A stretch of DNA of 10,751 nt. Origin: Ectocarpus siliculosus. Lineage: Eukaryota; Sar; Phaeophyceae; Ectocarpales; Ectocarpaceae. Made by a program: the position numbers and the translations under genes. The notes under the pieces were generated by a model, which did not search any database, had not been told where the DNA came from, and saw only the letters and a list, made by a program, of their open reading frames with translations. Below, in pieces: positions 7,287 to 10,751 of this stretch (its first letter is position 1; each line of letters begins with the position of its first letter). The DNA lies in NCBI GenBank assembly GCA_000310025.1, contig FN649750.1:2988244-2998994 (forward strand), written 5' to 3'.

Positions 7287-7917
7287 GATCCACGACAAAC
7301 TTTAGAGCACCAGCAGCAACGATCGTGTCGTGCGCGTGTTGCAAAAGATGCACTTCGCTACAAGCGAAACGGGCTGCCGTTGTTGAAGATAACAGCCCGT
7401 GCCGAGGGACGTGTTGAAGTCTTAGTCTTTACAGCAGCGAGGGTTGAGGGACACCTACTGGATACTGGGCCCTTTTTTACGTCTGTTTTTAGTCCTTACG
7501 CTGAGGAAAGAAGTGGTGCTAGTCGGCAAAAAAACTCTTCTTTGTCGCTCTTGACTGACGGGCGTCGTGCGTTTTCAACGCCGCGTGGATTAGGGGATTG
7601 TGGCTGTGACACCCCTTCTGGTCCCTCAACCAAGTGGGGCTGCCACCGACGCGCCAACCACCCCTCCGCGTACGATGGCACCAAACGGTGTCCTCACACC
7701 TATTCCCGTTCACTCCGGGCTTGCAGACGGTCGCGCGATGTATCCCGCGGTAGAAATAATTGTCTAAAGACCGTTCATGTATTTACAGCCCTAGTCGCTG
7801 GAGCTGTCCTTGTAGATGGGGCGCCCGTTGCCTTGTTCTGGCACCACCACCGCTCTCTCAACCGTTGCTGTGGCCTGATCACCCCTTTTCTTCGCTCGTT
7901 TTCCGCCACCGCACCAG
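7287..7917 (+). other. Long ATG-less open frame inside the gene: extra exon or intron
   Basis: One frame is free of stops from 7215 to 8171, with no ATG before about 7929. Starting at the acceptor TTTTCCCATCAG|GAT (7286/7287), the frame joins in phase 0 to the donor at 6410. The reading begins DPRQTLEHQQQRSCRARVAK and goes on to ARAEGRVEVLVF. About 210 codons without a stop is more than expected for intron DNA of this composition, though not decisive. I found no consensus donor before 7917; GTAGAA at 7750 and GTAGAT at 7811 are weak. The pyrimidine-rich end at 7877-7917 clearly acts as an acceptor, so at least the last part is intron. Confidence 0.25.
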
Positions 7918-8484
7918 GTAGCCTCGGTATGCCTGGGCATCGAGCATCTCATGAACAAGCGCCGGAGATGCGCCAAGGGGGCCGCCACGCGAGTACCCCC
8001 CGCCCCCTCGGCGGGGCAACAACAAGCACGACTCTCCCGAGACAGCAGTGGCGACGCCCGCGACTCACCATGCAGCGGCGGTGGCGATCACCAGCACGCG
8101 TGCCGGCTCTGCGAGTCCACGCTCCGCGTCCTCAGCACCGCCCTCTTGCACGTCAAGCGCTGCCGCCATAATCGGAAGAAACACCTGGACGACGACAAGA
8201 AGAGCGGCAACAACGCGCGGGCACCTCCCGCCGCCCCCTCCTCCAGCGGCTGCGACGCCTGCCGGATGTGGTCCGCCGTCGGCGACCGTTGCGCTTCCCT
8301 CGGCATCCCCCTCCCCAGCGGCGGCAGCAGCAGCGTCCTCTTTTCCACCGGCGGTGGTGTTGAAGGCGGGGCCGGCGGTGGCAGGGTGGTGGGCAGCAGC
8401 AGACGCGCTACCACCACCGCCGCTACGGGAGGAGTCGACCACCTCGACGAGCCAGTGGGGGGAAGGGTACTCTTCAATGAATGA
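7918..8484 (+). CDS. Last exon of a Cys/His-cluster (TAZ-like or C2HC zinc-finger) protein
   Basis: The acceptor is a long pyrimidine tract ending CGCACCAG at 7917, and the 188-codon frame ends at TGA 8482-8484. Third positions are almost all G or C, as in the CCT gene, so coding is well supported. Numbering from the exon start, C62-x2-C65-x12-H78-x3-C82 (HACRLCESTLRVLSTALLHV, then KRC) forms one zinc-ligand set. H84 and H89 are further candidates, and C112-x2-C115-x9-C125 (GCDACRMWSAVGDRC) forms a second cluster. TAZ fingers of p300/CBP and plant BT proteins use C-x2-C-x9-H-x3-C within a three-unit fold, so the resemblance is partial: the first spacing is three residues longer and the second lacks the His. 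C5 and C18 may belong to an earlier unit. The tail is Gly/Ser/Ala/Thr-rich and disordered. If TAZ-like, the role would be transcriptional co-regulation in the nucleus (inference). Confidence 0.6.
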   Translation, partial: VASVCLGIEHLMNKRRRCAKGAATRVPPAPSAGQQQARLSRDSSGDARDSPCSGGGDHQHACRLCESTLRVLSTALLHVKRCRHNRKKHLDDDKKSGNNARAPPAAPSSSGCDACRMWSAVGDRCASLGIPLPSGGSSSVLFSTGGGVEGGAGGGRVVGSSRRATTTAATGGVDHLDEPVGGRVLFNE

Positions 8485-8874
8485 GCAGATCTTGATATGT
8501 TGGTGTAAATTGGAAGCAGCTCATTGTGTTTTGGTGTCGGCGGCGGCGGCTTGTTTTCCGTCCTTCGATTGGGTACGTGGGGGTTGAGAGCGGGGTGGGA
8601 CTTTATTTCCCCCCTTCTATGTTGGCCCCTTTGGGACTGTAGTTTGTGCACGTTTATTATGTGCTTGGTATCGACAGGGGCAACGAAGGTTGAGAGAGAT
8701 CGAGGGCTCTCAAGGGCCGACAGGGGCAGTACTCTCAAAGGCCGAGAGTGTTGCCGCCCTCTTGTCTGTGGCCAGCACGTGTTCCATACGCTTCTCCGGG
8801 AGATGGGCTTGTTGTTGCACAACGGCTCGTAACAATGTCCCCCAGGAGAACCGCCATTTTTTGGCACACACGGG
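8485..8874 (+). other. Probable 3' untranslated region and flank of the zinc-finger gene
   Basis: This stretch is T- and G-rich on the plus strand and has no convincing frame. A long minus-strand frame crossing it is the mirror of the coding exon and is Pro/Arg-rich. Short direct repeats of CTCTCAAGGGCCGA type occur at 8707-8720 and 8732-8745. Confidence 0.35.
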
Positions 8875-9498
8875 TTAGGTTGTCATCAAAGGTGCCACTT
8901 GTTTCTCATGCGTGGAAGGGTCTTTCCGTGCTCGTCCGCAGATGATGAAAAAGGTGTATTGTATTTGTCGGTGGAATTTCGAAATCCTGCGGGGTACTGT
9001 CATGTTGTATGTATTCGACGCATCCGCGGGAGGAGAGCCAGCAGGATGGAGGATGAGGCGGGGGGGTGGAGGGTACTCGTGAAAACGCATGCGGTAGTCG
9101 TTATACCATTGACCTCGCATGCCGGAACGGAGCGATAGGCCGGTTATTCGCCGGCCCGGCCTACGTTTCAAAAGGATGAAGCAGAAGTTGCGCGTCACCC
9201 TTCCATTTGCTGCGCCAAACCAGGTAATACCAGGGGTTGATTGGGCATCCCGGGGGAGTAGGATAGGATCGATGGCGTTTGCTAGGGAGCCAGCGTATCT
9301 GCGCAAGCACACGTCTCTTCGTTCGCGCCACTCGTGGCATATGTGCTGTGTGCCCCCGCCGCCGCTACTGTCTGTTGAAGACCACAGCATGAGCACCGCT
9401 AACACGCCTAAAGTTTCACCGGGTCGACGGGAGACCGTGAGTGCGGTGCTGTGTAAATACGGCGTGCTGTTTTTTGTCCTGCACTTAGTTTGCACCAT
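8875..9498 (-). CDS. Doubtful ORF, 207 residues, antisense to another ORF
   Basis: The frame has an ATG at 9498 and a stop at 8877-8875, and stays open upstream to 9594. The translation is Arg-, Cys- and Trp-rich and without a recognised domain; one stretch (AIDPILLPRDAQSTPGITWF) looks protein-like. The length is at the upper edge of what chance gives in a window of this size. It overlaps the plus-strand frame at 9119-9544 fully, and at most one of the two is likely to be real. The G/C third-position bias of the two confident genes is absent. Confidence 0.2.
   Translation of the reverse strand: MVQTKCRTKNSTPYLHSTALTVSRRPGETLGVLAVLMLWSSTDSSGGGGTQHICHEWRERRDVCLRRYAGSLANAIDPILLPRDAQSTPGITWFGAANGRVTRNFCFILLKRRPGRRITGLSLRSGMRGQWYNDYRMRFHEYPPPPRLILHPAGSPPADASNTYNMTVPRRISKFHRQIQYTFFIICGRARKDPSTHEKQVAPLMTT
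9119..9223 (+). CDS. Possible first exon, 35 residues, ending in a good donor
   Basis: An ATG-initiated, very basic stretch (MPERSDRPVIRRPGLRFKRM, then KQKLRVTLPFAAPNQ) ends at CCAG|GTAATA, 9223/9224, in phase 0. The frame continues unspliced to 9544 but with poorer composition. A strongly basic start could be a nuclear or mitochondrial targeting segment, which is inference. No matching downstream exon could be identified with confidence. It contains overlapping hairpins at 9136-9163. Confidence 0.2.
9136..9163. repeat. Two overlapping, mutually exclusive hairpins
   Basis: GGCCGG (9138-9143) pairs perfectly with CCGGCC (9151-9156) across a 7-base loop. TAGGCCG (9136-9142) pairs perfectly with CGGCCTA (9157-9163) across a 14-base loop. 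Both cannot form together. Function is unknown. Confidence 0.6.
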
Positions 9499-9544
9499 GG
9501 ATTCATCATTTGACGGAATCCATTGGGTTGGTTGGTCACAGTAA

Positions 9545-10526
9545 TGTGGTAGTTGTTTTAAGATGTGAGTTGGTCGTGCACGCGTCTCCGTCACGACGAG
9601 TTGTTTCCCGCACGCGCGTGACTTTTAGCATCAGAGTCTGGCCTGGTGTCCTCTTGGACAAAGACGTGAAGCCCTGCGTAGGGGGGCATGAAGCAGCGGT
9701 TGAGATTTGCAACCGCCGACGATCCGGAGAAGGCTAGACAAACGTAGGCAGTCACGTTTTTTTTGTTGAAGTAGTTGTGTGAGTGGTGGATTGGGGGAGG
9801 AAGCGAGATGCGTAGTGTCTGCTCCACCTGTTCGAAAGAAGGTCGTAAAACCAAAGATAAACCGGCGGCTGAAGTCTGCGAAAGTTCCTGGTAGGTTGAC
9901 TCAAGACATAGGCCGCCCTCGTGTTCCGTTCGGAAGCTCTTGAAGCATGGTTTCGTTGCAAGTGCTCATGCGAAGTGGGAATGTCACAGGCAAGGGCCGG
10001 GTGTTGCGTTTCCAAAGAGAAACGGACAAGCAAGAGAGAGAGAGGGAAACAAACATCCCGATATATTCTCCTTTCCGTCCAGACGCAACTGCCCACGGTT
10101 TCGCCGCAGCACAAACGGTTGCAGCAACAACGCTAGCATCCATGAACCGTAAACCTTTCTCGTGCAAGGTGTTGGCGCTAGGTGGTCGAATGATTCTACC
10201 TCGTCGCCGGGGTCTCGTGACGACAAATGTTTTGCAGTTGCCAAAACAACGGGGGATCTCCCTGTTTCAAGCACAACGGACGACACACTGCTGCACGTGG
10301 CTCGGAATACATTTTCTCTGCGGATAAGGGGCATGCGTTCTTGAGCATCTTCTGAACTATGCGATGTCCGTCCCAACCATGCACGTATGCAAGTCTACGA
10401 CAGGGTGCACACGCCCTTGGTTATGGCTTGCCAAGATGAACGATGCACCGCAAGTGGATCTCCAATATTTTCCCTCCCACAAAGGGCATGCCTGCTCACC
10501 AAGGCGAGGGGTCGCCCTACTCATGA
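9545..10526. other. About 1 kb without a supportable gene
   Basis: Plus-strand (ATG at 9947, stop at 10327) and minus-strand (ATG at 10143) frames overlap each other, and neither has a recognised domain or clear codon bias. A simple AGAGAGAGAGAGGG purine repeat lies at 10034-10047 and a T run at 9757-9764. No RNA gene or transposon end was seen. Confidence 0.35.
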
Positions 10527-10663
10527 TCTGGTTCCCAGCCACCGTGCCCCCCATTTCCCTCTACCCCACTCTATGCGAAGAGGAAGGCCGATGCGGGGGC
10601 GTCTCTGGTTGCCAGCCAACGTGCCCCCCATTTCCCTCTGGGCAAGACCGATGCGGGGGTGTC
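10527..10663. repeat. Imperfect tandem duplication, copies of 77 and 60 bases
   Basis: Copy 1 (10527-10603) and copy 2 (10604-10663) adjoin directly. Their first 36 bases differ at two positions (both contain GTGCCCCCCATTTCCCTCT), and their last 16 bases differ at one (CCGATGCGGGGGCGTC against CCGATGCGGGGGTGTC). The middle of copy 1 is 17 bases longer, containing CTCTATGCGAAGAGGAA-like sequence. It may be the edge of a longer minisatellite. Confidence 0.85.
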
Positions 10664-10731
10664 ATGCACTGCACCGAGGAAATGGTGTCCTTGAGGCTAC
10701 CCGACCGCCCCTCCTTGCAGTCCACACACTG

Positions 10732-10749
10732 CCCCCCCCCCCCCCCCCC
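10732..10749. repeat. C18 homopolymer at the right edge
   Basis: Eighteen consecutive C end two bases before the window edge. Together with the G run at the left edge this suggests that the window is a whole contig broken at homopolymers. Confidence 0.9.
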
Positions 10750-10751
10750 AA

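Noticed and set aside
7440-7480. A HLLDTG stretch in the ATG-less frame resembling a retropepsin active site
   Set aside because: Only the short DTG core matches. The residues after it (PFF) are not those usual in retroviral-type proteases, no reverse transcriptase, integrase or terminal repeats are near, and the frame itself is doubtful.
8048-8867. Overlapping frames on both strands around the zinc-finger exon
   Set aside because: Low-complexity Ala/Thr/Pro/Arg translations explained by the strong G/C third-position bias of the true frame.

Overview
The window looks like nuclear DNA of a eukaryote, most likely a photosynthetic stramenopile and probably a brown alga. The reasons are roughly balanced to moderately high GC, few genes, long intron-like gaps, canonical GT...AG splice signals, strong G/C bias at third codon positions in the best reading frames, runs of Ala and Gly encoded by trinucleotide repeats, and many homopolymer tracts. 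The taxon is inferred, not proven. No bacterial operon, CRISPR array, rRNA or tRNA gene, or intact mobile element was seen. The window begins beside an 18-base G run and ends beside an 18-base C run, as an assembly contig broken at homopolymers would.

Layout from left to right: (1) The 3' end of a plus-strand gene enters at base 1. It has a Gly-rich stretch, about 43 folded-looking residues, a good donor at 158/159 and a short possible terminal exon at 315-341. (2) An acidic, low-complexity open frame at 710-1039 is either a small gene or an alternative terminal exon of the first gene. (3) Weak ORFs lie at 1397-1895, followed by about 1.2 kb with no supportable gene. (4) A complete, apparently intronless minus-strand gene at 4188-3070 encodes a 372-residue CCT-motif protein, probably a nuclear DNA-binding or transcription-complex regulator. 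Opposed A15 and T16 tracts lie just upstream of its start. (5) A plus-strand open region at 4511-4978 encodes a membrane-helix micropeptide, one in-frame TAG, and then 130 coding-like residues. (6) About 1.2 kb of mostly gene-free sequence follows. (7) A plus-strand multi-exon gene probably runs from about 6234/6321 to 8484. A first exon ends in an excellent donor at 6410/6411, and a strongly coding last exon at 7918-8484 carries Cys/His clusters resembling a divergent TAZ-like or C2HC zinc finger. A long ATG-less open frame lies between them. (8) From 8485 to the end there are only weak, mutually exclusive ORFs, hairpins and an imperfect tandem repeat near the right edge.

The two best genes, the CCT protein and the zinc-finger candidate, both look like nuclear regulators. 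They lie about 2 kb apart or more and point away from each other, and nothing in the sequence shows that they work together. No clear new multi-gene system is visible. The most unusual items are the two-residue expansion in the CCT motif, the single-stop membrane peptide/ORF pair, and the unresolved exon structure around the zinc-finger exon.
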